A stretch of DNA of 64,000 bases from Flavobacterium sp. BFFFF1 (GCF_002256285.1 NZ_NKJE01000005.1:1-64000), one strand, 5' to 3'; positions 1-9,908 are shown, numbered from the stretch's first letter. Notes: a model not told the origin generated them from the sequence alone. Numbers and translations are program-made.

Positions 1-49
1 CGAAAGTCTAAAGTCGAAAGTCGAAAGTCGAAAGTCGAAAGTCGAAAGC
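1..49. repeat. 7-bp tandem repeat upstream of upp
   Basis: Seven successive heptamers of the form CGAAAGT; the second begins CT and the last ends in C. The array ends about 30 bases before the upp start codon and runs to the left window edge, so it may be longer. It has no palindrome and no spacers. Slippage-type simple repeats like this are common in Flavobacterium intergenic DNA. No function can be read from it. Confidence 0.85.
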
Positions 50-80
50 CAACCTTGAACTCTAAAACCCTGAACCCTTT

Positions 81-734
81 ATGCAAATCCATTACCTTTC
101 TGAAGCGAATAGCGTCCTGAACCATTTTTTGGGACAAATCCGGAATATCCATGTGCAGAAAGACAGCATGCGTTTCAGGCGGAATATCGAGCGTATTGGC
201 GAAATTATGGCCTATGAACTGAGCAAGGACCTGCAATACAAAAACGTAGAAATCACGACACCACTCGGAATTAAAAAGACGACGGAAATTGAAAACGAGT
301 TGGTATTGTGCTCTATCCTTCGCGCCGGTTTGCCATTGCATTTGGGTTTTCTGAATTACTTTGACAGTGCCGAGAACGGATTTGTTTCTGCTTACAGGCA
401 CCACTACAATAACGATGATGATTTTGTCATAAAAGTAGAATACCAGGCTGTGCCTAATATCGATAAGAAAACGCTATTGCTTATTGATCCGATGCTTGCC
501 ACCGGGCACTCTATGGTCGCTGTCTTCAATACGCTGCTTGAAAAAGGCACGCCTGAAGAAATCCATATTGCGGTTGTTATCGCTGCTCCGGAGGGAGTTG
601 CTTTTCTGGAAAGCCAGCTTCCTGACAACTGTCATCTATGGGTGGCAACGCTTGATGAAAAACTAAATGCAAAGAATTATATAGTTCCGGGATTGGGCGA
701 CGCCGGTGACCTGGCGTACGGCAATAAACTATAA
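81..734 (+). CDS. upp: uracil phosphoribosyltransferase
   Basis: Pyrimidine salvage enzyme that makes UMP from uracil and PRPP in the cytoplasm. The 217-residue product is close to the usual 208-216. It carries the PRPP-binding loop DPMLATGHS at residues 136-144 and the uracil-binding C-terminal segment GLGDAGD at 204-210. The conserved RAG triad lies at 91-93. Start is the ATG at 81, the first in frame after the heptamer repeat. The 3' end overlaps the convergent membrane-protein gene by 6 bases, so no terminator separates them. The order upp, DUF6427-like, DUF6341-like, purD is one I associate with flavobacterial genomes. Confidence 0.96.
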   Translation: MQIHYLSEANSVLNHFLGQIRNIHVQKDSMRFRRNIERIGEIMAYELSKDLQYKNVEITTPLGIKKTTEIENELVLCSILRAGLPLHLGFLNYFDSAENGFVSAYRHHYNNDDDFVIKVEYQAVPNIDKKTLLLIDPMLATGHSMVAVFNTLLEKGTPEEIHIAVVIAAPEGVAFLESQLPDNCHLWVATLDEKLNAKNYIVPGLGDAGDLAYGNKL

Positions 735-1658
735 TTGCGCGAAATAGGACAACAGACATGCGGCAATGAGGATTAGCAGCGCTACCTCGCGTACCGTTTT
801 AATCTGCAGGCTTTCAATATAACTCGTAGCCATAATGGACAGCGGCATAAAAGTATATACGAGCAGGCTATTGTCTTTCTCGGGAGAGATTACGAAAACA
901 ACCACCGCTATGACAAAGCAAAAGACCACTTTTTTATAAGAGGCATGCAGGATTAGCGGTTTCCCAGGGAGCGAAATCAATTGTGCGAAAAAGAACAGGA
1001 ACGCAATAGCGGTGAAAATTGAAAAAGCAATATTTTCAAATTTATTCCTGAAATACGTAAATGTCAGGTCAATCTGCGCCTGACTAATCATGTCGCTGAT
1101 CAGCGTCTTGTTAAAAACTACAGCAAACAGCAGATAAGTCGTAGCCACACCAAAAAAAGCGATGTAGGGTATGATCCAATTGCGGTAATCCCTCGAAACG
1201 TGGAAGAAAATAGAAATAAAAACGAGCAGGATAAATAAAATGGCCCAAAAATGGAACAGTGCTGCTACAAAAACCCATAGCGAAGCATCAAATATTTTTT
1301 CTTTGGGTGTGATCAGCGACTGCAGCGAAACGAGTCTCCGCATGGCCAGCAACAGAAAAAAATTGGACACTACAATCTTGGAATCCAACAGCACCGAAGG
1401 AAACAAAATAAGGAACAGGAAGAAAAAAAGGAACGGATAAGTACTGTCTTTACTCAGTCCGTTGCGTTTTGTTACAAAATTTGTGATGAAGAGTGACCCG
1501 ACAAGAATAACGAGGAATGCCGCTTTTTTAGCCAACGCCAACCCGAAACCAATCCCGTCGACCTGCCCTGACTGGATTACCACAAAGCATACTGTCAGCA
1601 GGCAAGTCACCAAAATATAATTAAATGGTCTTGATTTGCTAAAAATAGTTGTAATCAT
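729..1658 (-). CDS. DUF6427-like integral membrane protein
   Basis: A 309-residue polytopic membrane protein with about nine hydrophobic segments spread over its whole length and short charged loops. There is no signal peptide cleavage motif and no catalytic motif I recognise. Placement between upp and a small TM protein upstream of purD matches the family called DUF6427 in Flavobacteriia; that assignment rests on recall and context. Function is unknown. The ATG at 1656-1658 diverges from the DUF6341-like gene, whose -7 element lies 13 bases away, so the two share a very short promoter region. It converges on upp with a 6-base overlap. Confidence 0.85.
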   Translation of the reverse strand: MITTIFSKSRPFNYILVTCLLTVCFVVIQSGQVDGIGFGLALAKKAAFLVILVGSLFITNFVTKRNGLSKDSTYPFLFFFLFLILFPSVLLDSKIVVSNFFLLLAMRRLVSLQSLITPKEKIFDASLWVFVAALFHFWAILFILLVFISIFFHVSRDYRNWIIPYIAFFGVATTYLLFAVVFNKTLISDMISQAQIDLTFTYFRNKFENIAFSIFTAIAFLFFFAQLISLPGKPLILHASYKKVVFCFVIAVVVFVISPEKDNSLLVYTFMPLSIMATSYIESLQIKTVREVALLILIAACLLSYFAQL

Positions 1659-1670
1659 GCGGATATTTTA

Positions 1671-1678
1671 TATTTTTG
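1671..1678 (+). promoter_or_regulatory. -7 element TATTTTTG
   Basis: Matches the Bacteroidota housekeeping -7 consensus TAnnTTTG and lies 26 bases before the ATG at 1705. It supports that ATG over the upstream in-frame start at 1636, which would fall before the promoter. Confidence 0.5.
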
Positions 1679-1704
1679 TAGCTGTAAATATAATATTTGT
1701 AACC

Positions 1705-1947
1705 ATGTTTAAAGCATTTTTTGAAGCGATCCAGTTCCTTTTTGTAGACGTCCTTTTTTTGCCGCTTGATTTCATGAGGCATCTGGAACAGAAAAGCTGG
1801 TACGGTTGGTGGATTTCAAATGGAATTAGCTGGATCCTGATGGGCATTTGCGCTTACTTTATGATTTACTGGATCAAGCAATTGCAGTTGCATGAAAAAA
1901 ATGGCGAGGAAAACCAGGACACCACGGCCCACTCGTTCTTAAAATAA
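1705..1947 (+). CDS. DUF6341-like small membrane protein
   Basis: About 80 residues, starting [10 protein letters not shown], with one or two hydrophobic segments (around residues 8-20 and 35-55) and a charged C-terminus. The frame is open back to 1636, but the TAnnTTTG element at 1671 lies inside that extension, so I take the ATG at 1705. By size and place between a DUF6427-like gene and purD it fits the small family called DUF6341 in flavobacteria (recall, not a search). Function is unknown. Its 3' end overlaps the convergent purD 3' end by 9 bases. Confidence 0.75.
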   Translation: MFKAFFEAIQFLFVDVLFLPLDFMRHLEQKSWYGWWISNGISWILMGICAYFMIYWIKQLQLHEKNGEENQDTTAHSFLK

Positions 1948-3213
1948 GTCGAAGCCGATATCCTTTCTAAAATACATCTTATCAAAATCTAGTTTTGCTA
2001 TATTTTGGTAAGATTTTTTTATGGCTTCATCAAAATCTGCTCCATAAGACGTTACTGCCAATACGCGCCCACCGTTGGTCAATGTTTTTCCGTCTTTTTC
2101 AATCGTTCCGGCATGGAAAACTATGGAGTCTGCGACCGTTTCAATGCCTGTAATTTCCTTCCCTTTCTCATAATCTTCAGGATATCCGCCGGAAACCAAC
2201 ATGACCGTAGCGGCGCTTCTCCCGTCAATCTCGAGTGGAAAATCTTCCAATTCGTGGTTTGAAACCGCTTTAAAAAGCGCCACTAAATCCGATTTCAGCC
2301 TTGGAATAACAACCTCCGTCTCCGGATCACCCATACGGACATTATATTCAATGACCATCGGCTCCCCTTTCACATTGATAAGCCCTATAAACACAAAGCC
2401 TTTGTATGTAATTTCGTCACGTTGCAGGCCGGCGATGGTTGGTTTTACAATACGTGTTTCTATCTTTTCAAGCAAAACAGCATCTGCAAAAGGAACTGGT
2501 GAAACAGCACCCATACCGCCAGTGTTCAATCCCGTATCGCCTTCACCGATGCGTTTGTAATCCTTTGCTGTCGGGAGGATTTTATAGCTGTGCCCGTCCG
2601 TAATCACAAAACAGCTCAACTCAATGCCGTCCAGGAACTCCTCAATGACAACTTTTGTGCTCGCCGCGCCAAATTTCTGATCAACAAGCATGTTGTGTAA
2701 TTCCTTTTTTGCTTCAGCAAGATCGTTGATGATTAAGACGCCTTTCCCAGCAGCAAGCCCGTCGGCTTTCAAAACGTATGGTGGTTGCAGCGTTTCAAGA
2801 AATGCCCATCCTTTTGCAACGGTTTCAGCGGTAAAGCTTTCATAAGCCGCCGTTGGGATTTTATTTTTTACCAGGAACTCCTTGGCGAATTCTTTGCTGC
2901 CTTCCAATTGCGCCCCTAATTTCGATGGCCCAATCACTGAAATATGCTCCAGTTCCTTATCATCCCTAAAGAAATCAAAAATCCCGTTTACCAGCGGATC
3001 TTCCGGACCCACAACAACCATTTCAATTTCTTCCTGGATAGAAAAGGCCTTTATAGATTCAAAATTAGTGGGGTTGATGTTGACATTTTCGGCAATCAAT
3101 CCCGTTCCCGCATTTCCGGGGGCGATAAATAGTTTTGAGCATAGCGGGCTTTGAAGCATTTTCCAAGCGAGTGCGTGTTCCCTGCCTCCGGAGCCTAAAA
3201 GTAGAATTCTCAT
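1939..3213 (-). CDS. purD: phosphoribosylamine--glycine ligase
   Basis: Second step of de novo purine synthesis: joins glycine to phosphoribosylamine using ATP, giving GAR. The 424-residue product has the usual GARS length. The N-terminal motif [12 protein letters not shown] begins at residue 8. The ATP-grasp region shows [12 protein letters not shown], and further on [10 protein letters not shown] and the metal-binding [11 protein letters not shown] -7 element (CAAAAATA on the plus strand, 3239-3246) sits 26 bases before the ATG. It appears monocistronic, with no other pur gene nearby, and divergent from the CapK-like gene. Confidence 0.97.
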   Translation of the reverse strand: MRILLLGSGGREHALAWKMLQSPLCSKLFIAPGNAGTGLIAENVNINPTNFESIKAFSIQEEIEMVVVGPEDPLVNGIFDFFRDDKELEHISVIGPSKLGAQLEGSKEFAKEFLVKNKIPTAAYESFTAETVAKGWAFLETLQPPYVLKADGLAAGKGVLIINDLAEAKKELHNMLVDQKFGAASTKVVIEEFLDGIELSCFVITDGHSYKILPTAKDYKRIGEGDTGLNTGGMGAVSPVPFADAVLLEKIETRIVKPTIAGLQRDEITYKGFVFIGLINVKGEPMVIEYNVRMGDPETEVVIPRLKSDLVALFKAVSNHELEDFPLEIDGRSAATVMLVSGGYPEDYEKGKEITGIETVADSIVFHAGTIEKDGKTLTNGGRVLAVTSYGADFDEAIKKSYQNIAKLDFDKMYFRKDIGFDLF

Positions 3214-3238
3214 CTGTTGTGTTTTCGTTGTGTTTGCG

Positions 3239-3246
3239 CAAAAATA
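3239..3246 (-). promoter_or_regulatory. -7 element for purD
   Basis: Reads TATTTTTG on the minus strand, a full match to TAnnTTTG, 26 bases upstream of the purD ATG. Confidence 0.5.
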
Positions 3247-3319
3247 GGCTGTTTTCGAAAGAATCAGAAACGAATAATCAAAAAGTTTAACGGTTGTGTT
3301 TAATTGCGTTTGCTTTTAG

Positions 3320-3327
3320 TATTTTTG
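3320..3327 (+). promoter_or_regulatory. -7 element for the CapK-like gene
   Basis: TATTTTTG matches TAnnTTTG. It lies inside the longest possible reading frame (TTG at 3304), so translation must begin downstream, at GTG 3343 or ATG 3388. Confidence 0.5.
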
Positions 3328-3342
3328 GTCAAACTAGACGCT

Positions 3343-4653
3343 GTGTTCCGACTTTTTGACCTTACGCTTGCATTGAATGGTTTCCCGATGAAGGAAGCCA
3401 AAACCGCGTTGTCTGCCATTGTGGGGATGAATGAAAAAGAGCACCGTGAATTTGTGGAAAACAAAAAAAACGAAATTGTTGATTTTCATTTGAAACACAA
3501 TACTTTTTATAGAAGCCTGCATGGGTCGGCTGCCTCTGACGCGTGGGAAAAGTTGCCGGTACTCACAAAGAAAAACCTACAGTGCCCCTTAAACGAACGG
3601 CTTTCCGAAGGGTTCTCCAATAAAAACATTTACATTAATAAAACTTCCGGGTCTTCTGGGGATCCGTTTGTTTTCGCGAAGGACAAATTCAGCCATGCGC
3701 TCACATGGGCTTCAAACATCTACCGTTTTGGGTGGTACGGCATTAACTTCAACCATTCGCTACAGGCCAGGTTTTACGGTATTCCACTGGATTCTTTCGG
3801 TTACAGGAAAGAGCGTTTTAAAGACCTGTTGTCGCACCGATACCGGTTTCCGATTTTTGATCTTTCAGACAAAGTGCTCGAGGGTTTTCTGGACCATTTC
3901 CGTGTAAAAAAATTCGATTACATCAACGGCTACACGAGTTCGATTGTGTTGTTTGCGAAGTTTCTTAAGCAGAAAAACCTCATTTTAAAAGACATTTGCC
4001 CTACGCTGAAAGTGTGTATGGTGACTTCCGAAATGCTTTTTGAAAGTGATAAATTCCTGCTGGAGTCCCAGTTCGGCATTCCGGTAGTCAATGAATACGG
4101 GGCATCGGAGCTTGATTTGATTGCCTTCCAAAATCCTGAAGGGGAATGGCAGGTAAACGCCGAAACGTTGTATGTTGAAATTCTGGACGATGAAAATAAT
4201 GTACTGCCTTATGGAAAAGAAGGCCGTGTGGTCATCACATCGCTATTTAACAAGGCACATCCGTTTATCCGATACGATATTGGCGACATCGGGGTTTTAG
4301 ACGAAAGCAGCACACTTCAAAAACCAATTCTGAAAAAGCTAACCGGCCGTACCAATGACGTTGCCATTTTACCCAGCGGAAAAAAATCACCGGGCCTGAC
4401 TTTCTATTATGTTACCAAAAGTATTATTGAAGACGATGGAAATGTGAAAGAATTTATCATTCTCCAAACCGCGCCGGAGCGATTCCGGATTGAATACGTT
4501 AGTGAGCAGCCGCTGAGTGCGCCACAGATTAAAAACATTGCGGAGGCTATTTCCATTTACCTGGAGCCTGGGCTGCATTTTGATTTTGAGCGCAAAACAG
4601 TGCTTGACCGAAGCAGCCGCGGAAAACTGAAACAGTTTAAGTCTTTACTTTAA
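3343..4653 (+). CDS. CapK/PaaK-like adenylate-forming enzyme
   Basis: Member of the phenylacetate-CoA ligase-like (CapK) branch of adenylate-forming enzymes often found in capsule and O-antigen loci. The ATP-binding loop TSGSSGDP is at about residues 101-108, followed by an NEYGASEL motif and a C-terminal RYDIGD segment, all seen in the sequence. The substrate is unknown; CapK homologues are thought to activate an acyl or amino-acid group attached to the polysaccharide. GTG 3343 is chosen because the predicted promoter covers the earlier TTG; ATG 3388 is the alternative. It faces the glycosyltransferase gene and overlaps its 3' end by 9 bases. It is the only gene of the polysaccharide locus on the plus strand. 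Confidence 0.85.
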   Translation: MFRLFDLTLALNGFPMKEAKTALSAIVGMNEKEHREFVENKKNEIVDFHLKHNTFYRSLHGSAASDAWEKLPVLTKKNLQCPLNERLSEGFSNKNIYINKTSGSSGDPFVFAKDKFSHALTWASNIYRFGWYGINFNHSLQARFYGIPLDSFGYRKERFKDLLSHRYRFPIFDLSDKVLEGFLDHFRVKKFDYINGYTSSIVLFAKFLKQKNLILKDICPTLKVCMVTSEMLFESDKFLLESQFGIPVVNEYGASELDLIAFQNPEGEWQVNAETLYVEILDDENNVLPYGKEGRVVITSLFNKAHPFIRYDIGDIGVLDESSTLQKPILKKLTGRTNDVAILPSGKKSPGLTFYYVTKSIIEDDGNVKEFIILQTAPERFRIEYVSEQPLSAPQIKNIAEAISIYLEPGLHFDFERKTVLDRSSRGKLKQFKSLL

Positions 4654-5418
4654 GCTTTTGGTATAGCGCGGTTTGATTAATAATTGCGTGAAAAGGAAAA
4701 TACCCATGCAGCAAAATGCGGATATCCCATTTAACCGATGGAAGTCACGATACACTTTAAAATTATACCGCAGCAAATCCAATTTTGACGAAGAAACGGA
4801 CTGCTTCCGGATTCTGTATACTGCGAGACTTTCCGGAACAGGTTGGGCAAATCGTATTTTTTTGAGTATTGTCAGCCATACGATCCAATCCTGTCTTTTC
4901 TTAATCGATGAGATGGGTATTTTTCCAAAAAAGTCGGCATCATAGATTCCGGTGAGGTTCCCTACATAATTGCAAAAGAACAGCTGTCGGTATGAAAGGA
5001 ACTCCGGCGCTGCTACACGCTTGTCAAGCGGCTTTCCGTCTTCATCCATACAATCATAAAAACTGAAGGTAAAATGCGCGCCGTTTTGATGCATAAATTT
5101 TAGCTGCCGTTCGAGTTTTTCTGGTCTCCATAGGTCATCTGCATCAAGAAATGCGATATAATTTCCTCTGGCCTTTTGTATGGAATGATTTCTGGCCACC
5201 CCGGGACCCGCATTTTCATTTAACCGAAAAAGCCTGATCCTGGGATCGGCGGCGGCAAAAGCTTCAATTATCGTTACGGTAGTATCGGTAGAGCAGTCAT
5301 CAGTAATCAGGAGTTCCCAATGGCGGTGGGTTTGTGCCTGCACTGAATAGATGGTTTGCGCAATAAATTTTCCGGAGTTGTAGGAGGGTGTAATAATGGA
5401 AACCAATGCTTTTTCCAT
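4645..5418 (-). CDS. family 2 glycosyltransferase
   Basis: GT-A fold transferase of 257 residues. It opens VSIITPSYNSGKFI and has the nucleotide-binding TDDCSTD and the metal-binding AFLDADDLW motif. This is a cytoplasmic enzyme that would add one sugar to the lipid-linked repeat unit; donor and acceptor cannot be read from sequence. A hydrophobic stretch near the C-terminus (about residues 232-250) may anchor it to the membrane. It is the last gene of the minus-strand run, one base after the sugar-phosphate transferase gene, and converges on the CapK-like gene. Confidence 0.93.
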   Translation of the reverse strand: MEKALVSIITPSYNSGKFIAQTIYSVQAQTHRHWELLITDDCSTDTTVTIIEAFAAADPRIRLFRLNENAGPGVARNHSIQKARGNYIAFLDADDLWRPEKLERQLKFMHQNGAHFTFSFYDCMDEDGKPLDKRVAAPEFLSYRQLFFCNYVGNLTGIYDADFFGKIPISSIKKRQDWIVWLTILKKIRFAQPVPESLAVYRIRKQSVSSSKLDLLRYNFKVYRDFHRLNGISAFCCMGIFLFTQLLIKPRYTKSLK

Positions 5419-5419
5419 T

Positions 5420-6769
5420 TTAATATGCTTTTTCCTCGCCTTTGAAAATGTTGATGACGGTCTGCACGATGATCTTTAAATCCAATAGAAGCGACCAGTT
5501 TTCGATATAAAAGACATCAAATTTGATTCGGTTGATCATGTCCTCATCAGTCTCGATTTCGCCTCTGAAACCTTTTACTTGTGCCAAACCGGTAATTCCG
5601 GGCTTTACGTAATGGCGGACCATATATTTTTTTATCTTATTACCATACACTTTGTTTTGAGCCCATAAGTGAGGCCTTGGTCCAACCACAGACATATCGC
5701 CCAACAGTACGTTTAAAAATTGGGGCATTTCATCGAGGCTGGTTTTACGAATAAACTTGCCGACCTTGGTAACTCTTGGGTCGTTTTTAGAAGCTTCCTT
5801 TTCGGTCATTTTATTTATCTGCATCGATCTAAACTTATAACAGAAAAATTCGCTTTTATCGATTCCCGGTCTCCCTTGTTTAAAAAACACGGGGCCTTTG
5901 GATTCCAATTTGATCAGAATGGCCAAAATTGGAACTAACCACGACAACAATCCAATTATGACGGCAAGGGAGAAAATAATATCAAATGTTCTTTTAAAAA
6001 CTTTTGTAATCGGGTCGTGCAATGTTGTTCGTTGCATCGATAATACTGGTACGTATCCGTAATAATCAAGCTTTAAATTATTTGCAAACAGGATTTCTTC
6101 ATTTTCTGGTATAAACTTTACTACTTTGAGGTTATTGTCGGAAAAATCAATCAGCATTTCAATATCATCTCTCGTGAGCTCATGGATTGACACATATAAT
6201 TCATCAATATGATTATCCAATACAAACTGAAAGGTCTCTTCGATTTTTTGATGCCTATTACTGGAAAAGCTAAAAGTTTTTACCAGAACATAACCATAAT
6301 CAGGGTTATTGACAAAAAATCCGGAAAGATTCTTAATGTTTGCGCCATCTCCTCCTATAATTACCCTCCTATAATTCCCTCCAAAAAAAGCCCTGTATTT
6401 TTTCAATGAAAAAAAGACCAGAAATTTAAGCGTTCCAACAGTTAGTACTGAAAGAACCGTAAAGGAAAAAATAACCCTGGGATTTGGATCAGTCGTGTAA
6501 ATACCTAAAAAAGAGTAGCATAATATCGTAAATAACACGAACTGTTTAATCAGATTATTCAGAATTGCCACAATCTTTGTAAAACGATAAACCTCATAGA
6601 AATTTAGGTTTAAAGCGATTATAATCCAAGAAAGGGAGATAAATACCTCAAAATACAGCGAGAAAATTTCGGATAGAATAAAATAGGAAAAAATATTGAT
6701 TATTAACAGGTCCGATATGTAGGAAAAAGGCCTGATGTAACCGGAATATCTTCCTGTTTTATTTTTCAT
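5420..6769 (-). CDS. undecaprenyl-phosphate glycosyl-1-phosphate transferase
   Basis: Initiating enzyme of the polysaccharide: transfers a sugar-1-phosphate to undecaprenyl phosphate at the inner membrane. The N-terminal part has four or five TM helices, a middle soluble region follows (Rossmann-like, GGDGAN), and the C-terminal bacterial sugar-transferase domain starts around residue 255 with one more TM helix. It shows GPVFFKQGRPG, YKFRSMQ, KTSLDEMPQ and GDMSVVGPRP. The 449-residue length fits the WbaP/WcaJ-type family, but the sugar (Glc, Gal or GlcNAc-type) is not resolved. Start ATG 6767-6769 overlaps the stop of the UDP-xylose synthase gene by one base. Confidence 0.93.
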   Translation of the reverse strand: MKNKTGRYSGYIRPFSYISDLLIINIFSYFILSEIFSLYFEVFISLSWIIIALNLNFYEVYRFTKIVAILNNLIKQFVLFTILCYSFLGIYTTDPNPRVIFSFTVLSVLTVGTLKFLVFFSLKKYRAFFGGNYRRVIIGGDGANIKNLSGFFVNNPDYGYVLVKTFSFSSNRHQKIEETFQFVLDNHIDELYVSIHELTRDDIEMLIDFSDNNLKVVKFIPENEEILFANNLKLDYYGYVPVLSMQRTTLHDPITKVFKRTFDIIFSLAVIIGLLSWLVPILAILIKLESKGPVFFKQGRPGIDKSEFFCYKFRSMQINKMTEKEASKNDPRVTKVGKFIRKTSLDEMPQFLNVLLGDMSVVGPRPHLWAQNKVYGNKIKKYMVRHYVKPGITGLAQVKGFRGEIETDEDMINRIKFDVFYIENWSLLLDLKIIVQTVINIFKGEEKAY

Positions 6770-7752
6770 TACAAAATATATTTAGAAAAGTCCTTGTGCT
6801 CTTCTTTCTGCAGTTCTTCTGCTGATAATGATTTAAAATAATCAAAAGTGATTTTCATCCCATCTGTTCTGTTTACCTTTGGTTCCCAACCCAAAATTTC
6901 TTTTGCGCGGGTAATGTTGGGTTGACGCTGTAGCGGATCATTCATGGGAAGTGGATGGTAAACGACTCTTTGCGTTGTTCCTGTCAGTTTAATTATTTCT
7001 TCCGCAAAATCTTTGATGGTAATTTCGTCTGGATTACCAATATTAACAGGAAAATGATAGTCAGAATGCAGTAGCCTGAAAATACCTTCGATTTGATCGT
7101 CAACGTAGCAAAAAGAACGCGTCTGCATTCCATCGCCGAATATTGTCAGATTTTCACCTCTAAGGGCCTGTCCGATAAAAGCCGGTATAACGCGGCCATC
7201 ATTAAGTCTCATTCTTGGGCCATAAGTATTAAAAATCCTTACAATTCGGGTTTCGACATTGTGAAATGTATGATACGCCATTGTAATGGACTCCTGAAAT
7301 CGTTTGGCTTCATCGTAGACGCCACGTGGTCCGATCGTATTGACATTTCCGTAGTAATCTTCGGTCTGAGGATGTACCAGCGGATCTCCATATACCTCCG
7401 ATGTAGACGCAATGAGTATTCTGGACTTCTTTACACGCGCAAGTCCCAAAAGATTGTGGGTTCCTAAAGATCCAACTTTAAGGGTCTGGATTGGGATCCT
7501 AAGATAGTCGATTGGACTTGCAGGAGAAGCAAAATGTAGGATATAATCCAGCTCTCCCGGAACATGTACAAATTTTGTAACATCGTGATGATAAAACTCG
7601 AAGTTTGACAGCTTGAAAAGATGTTCGATATTTTTCAGGTCTCCTGTTATCAGATTATCCATTCCGATAACATGATAGCCCTCGCTAACAAATCGATCAC
7701 AAAGGTGGGAACCTAAAAACCCTGCTGCTCCTGTGATAAGAACTCTTTTCAT
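6769..7752 (-). CDS. UDP-glucuronate decarboxylase (UDP-xylose synthase)
   Basis: Short-chain dehydrogenase/reductase-type enzyme (327 residues) that oxidises and decarboxylates UDP-glucuronate to UDP-xylose. The NAD-binding GAAGFLGSH starts at residue 8. The catalytic triad is S/T in STSEVYG plus Tyr146 and Lys150 (YDEAK). The [10 protein letters not shown] and [14 protein letters not shown] segments are typical of UXS and set it apart from RmlB and GalE. UDP-glucose dehydrogenase, needed to make the substrate, is not in the window. It overlaps the O-antigen ligase-like gene by 4 bases, implying co-transcription. Xylose, or a sugar derived from the 4-keto intermediate, is the predicted contribution. 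Confidence 0.9.
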   Translation of the reverse strand: MKRVLITGAAGFLGSHLCDRFVSEGYHVIGMDNLITGDLKNIEHLFKLSNFEFYHHDVTKFVHVPGELDYILHFASPASPIDYLRIPIQTLKVGSLGTHNLLGLARVKKSRILIASTSEVYGDPLVHPQTEDYYGNVNTIGPRGVYDEAKRFQESITMAYHTFHNVETRIVRIFNTYGPRMRLNDGRVIPAFIGQALRGENLTIFGDGMQTRSFCYVDDQIEGIFRLLHSDYHFPVNIGNPDEITIKDFAEEIIKLTGTTQRVVYHPLPMNDPLQRQPNITRAKEILGWEPKVNRTDGMKITFDYFKSLSAEELQKEEHKDFSKYIL

Positions 7753-9086
7753 ATTTTGTTATTTAAGATATAAAGTCGTTTAGAACCGTTTAAAGTATTG
7801 AAAAGACAGTAAAGGGTCAGAAAAAAAATGATTCCTCTTTGACGGGTCAAAAATGAATCTGTCAAAAATAGCATTATCATTGTGAACGCAAAAACAATAT
7901 GTATGAAATCTTTTTTTAAAAAGGCATTTCTAATATTCAGAAACATCATTAGTAACAAAATTGCGAACGCAAAAACCCCTAATTCCGCAAAGGTCTGGAC
8001 ATACTGATTGTGAAAGTTAAATTCCCCATTGCCCGGATAAAGGTTATGCTCTTTCACTTTATTTCTGATCTGGTCCTGAGACGCGCTTAATCCGAAACCA
8101 GTAAAAAATATGTCCTGTTCGTAAAGCATTTCTTTAAAAATCCTTATTTGGAAAATTCGGAGAGCGGTCCCCGGCAGATAATTATTATTTTGAAACTTAT
8201 CCTCGTTCCAGGCCTGATGTAGACTTATGTTATACATTTTATACCTTGCGTTTCCCGCGTCTTTACTTATTGTGTTGTCCACAAAAGCGGTTTCATATTC
8301 TAACAGAACCCGCTCTCTAACCTGTTTTATGTAAACAATTGAAAAAATTAAAAACAGACTACTTACAACAATTGTCAGCGCTTTCACACTTTTGGGTGTT
8401 TTAGAAAAATAAATATAATAGCAGATTATTAGCAATACATCTATAAAAATGATGCTTTTCGAAGACAATAAGATGACAAAAGTAATAAGCAGTGCTATAG
8501 ATCCCTTTTCCAAAAGCCCCTTCTTTTTCTCCGCAACGAAATGAAAAAGTGCAAACGATGCAAAGCACGCCATATATATTGCGCTTAAATCCAATGTTAC
8601 AAGATTGTGGAAGAAAAAAACATCCGAATTTCCGTCCCGAAGGTAGTGCGCAATAGCGCGACAAATAAAATAAATTGTGTATAAAACCATTGAAAAGCTA
8701 TAAACCCTTAAAATGGTCCTGATACCCTCTTTGTTCGGCCTTGGCATTAAAAAGAAGGCGACTGGCATAAGCAAAAACAATAATTCCTTTCTGATTCCCG
8801 AAACGGAAGAATTAAAATCAAAGGTCCAGAATAACGACAATATCATCAAAACATATAGCAAAACTGGCAGCAGCAATTCACCTGATAGGCGTAGATTTTC
8901 TTTCCGTACAGATAACAATGTCGAGGCAAGCAGTAACATACAACTAATAGATCCGTACGCGAAATTTAAGGGGATGGTAATCAGGCTAGTGGCTAGAGCA
9001 ATTGTAATAATTTCATATTTCTCTATCAAGTATCTGATTTTAAAATATTTCTCCTTTAAAAAATTTGTACTAAATTTCATTATCAT
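7749..9086 (-). CDS. O-antigen ligase/polymerase family protein (Wzy_C type)
   Basis: Polytopic membrane protein of about 445 residues with 10-12 predicted TM helices and one large periplasmic loop (about residues 285-365). Near its end the loop holds [13 protein letters not shown], matching the H-x-x-x-x-x-x-x-E-x-G-like pattern of WaaL-type ligases. It is therefore a better ligase candidate than the protein at 13109. The frame opens at TTG 9104, preceded by AAGGAG; I prefer the ATG at 9086 (another lies at 9080). It is one of three such proteins in the locus, and the roles of the three cannot be separated by sequence alone. It overlaps the UXS gene by 4 bases. Confidence 0.85.
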   Translation of the reverse strand: MIMKFSTNFLKEKYFKIRYLIEKYEIITIALATSLITIPLNFAYGSISCMLLLASTLLSVRKENLRLSGELLLPVLLYVLMILSLFWTFDFNSSVSGIRKELLFLLMPVAFFLMPRPNKEGIRTILRVYSFSMVLYTIYFICRAIAHYLRDGNSDVFFFHNLVTLDLSAIYMACFASFALFHFVAEKKKGLLEKGSIALLITFVILLSSKSIIFIDVLLIICYYIYFSKTPKSVKALTIVVSSLFLIFSIVYIKQVRERVLLEYETAFVDNTISKDAGNARYKMYNISLHQAWNEDKFQNNNYLPGTALRIFQIRIFKEMLYEQDIFFTGFGLSASQDQIRNKVKEHNLYPGNGEFNFHNQYVQTFAELGVFAFAILLLMMFLNIRNAFLKKDFIHIVFAFTMIMLFLTDSFLTRQRGIIFFLTLYCLFNTLNGSKRLYILNNKI

Positions 9087-9134
9087 TGCGGTTGGAGGCT
9101 GCAATACTTCTCCTTAAAAAATTGCAATTTATAT

Positions 9135-9893
9135 CTATTTTTCCTGACTCCCGTTTGTTTTAGCGAAAATCTGATTTTTACGCAGAATGAATACGTTGTT
9201 AAAGTAAGCTGTTTTGTCTTTTGGAAGCACGTTGCTGAAAATAACACCGAAAAGATTATACAGGAAAATAAAAGGCAGCAGGATCAAGTGTCTGATAATT
9301 TTATTTTCCGGCAATATGTTTTTAATATAATTTATTCTAAATTGATAAATTACCTGTATGTAATTGCCTGTTTTAAAGTTGTGGACAATTTCAAATCCAT
9401 TATTGGTGTAAAGATGCTGTAGCGCTGGTGTGGTATATCGCGCAAAATCATATGGCATTTCATGCTCTTCCCACATGAAAGGTGTGGTGATTACAGCATA
9501 TGCCCCAGGTTTAAGCACGCGATGGAATTCTCTAAGCAATTCATCAATATTAAAAACATGTTCTAAAACCTCTGTACAGAGCATCGAATCAAAATGGTTG
9601 GCATCAAAGGGGATCTGCTTTCCATCATAAAAAACATCTACCCTTTTTTGCTTCTCTTCCCTTCCCTCAATCTTATAGTCCACTCCTATATAACTTTGGG
9701 CATCCTTAAACAGTTTTATATACGGTTTGCTGCCACATCCGAAATCAATGACGGAACCGGAAAGGTATTGGGCATTATTTTTTATAGCCTTTCTAAGCGC
9801 TTTTCTGATAAGGAAATTATGGTTGATAAACAGGCCTATGATGCCCGGATTGAATTTCTCTTTCTGTATTATTTCGCGGATAAAATTTATCAT
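9135..9893 (-). CDS. class I SAM-dependent methyltransferase
   Basis: 252 residues. SAM-binding motif I is VIDFGCGSKPY at about 52-62, with acidic motif GVDY, then FDSMLCTEVLEHVFN and HRVLKPGAYAVITTPF, a typical Methyltransf_11/25 layout. The hydrophobic C-terminal 60 residues (LLPFIFLYNLFG) could bind the membrane. Within the locus it may methylate a sugar or cap a chain, but no evidence names the acceptor. It follows the GT4 gene by 15 bases and precedes the ligase-like gene. Confidence 0.88.
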   Translation of the reverse strand: MINFIREIIQKEKFNPGIIGLFINHNFLIRKALRKAIKNNAQYLSGSVIDFGCGSKPYIKLFKDAQSYIGVDYKIEGREEKQKRVDVFYDGKQIPFDANHFDSMLCTEVLEHVFNIDELLREFHRVLKPGAYAVITTPFMWEEHEMPYDFARYTTPALQHLYTNNGFEIVHNFKTGNYIQVIYQFRINYIKNILPENKIIRHLILLPFIFLYNLFGVIFSNVLPKDKTAYFNNVFILRKNQIFAKTNGSQEK

Positions 9894-9908
9894 GAAAACG
9901 ATTGAAGA

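Noticed and set aside
1..49. Short tandem repeats resembling the start of a CRISPR array
   Set aside because: Seven-base units without spacers; no cas genes in the window.
6769..7752. RmlB (dTDP-glucose 4,6-dehydratase) identity for the SDR gene
   Set aside because: Motifs [10 protein letters not shown] and [14 protein letters not shown] fit UDP-glucuronate decarboxylase, and the length is that of UXS.
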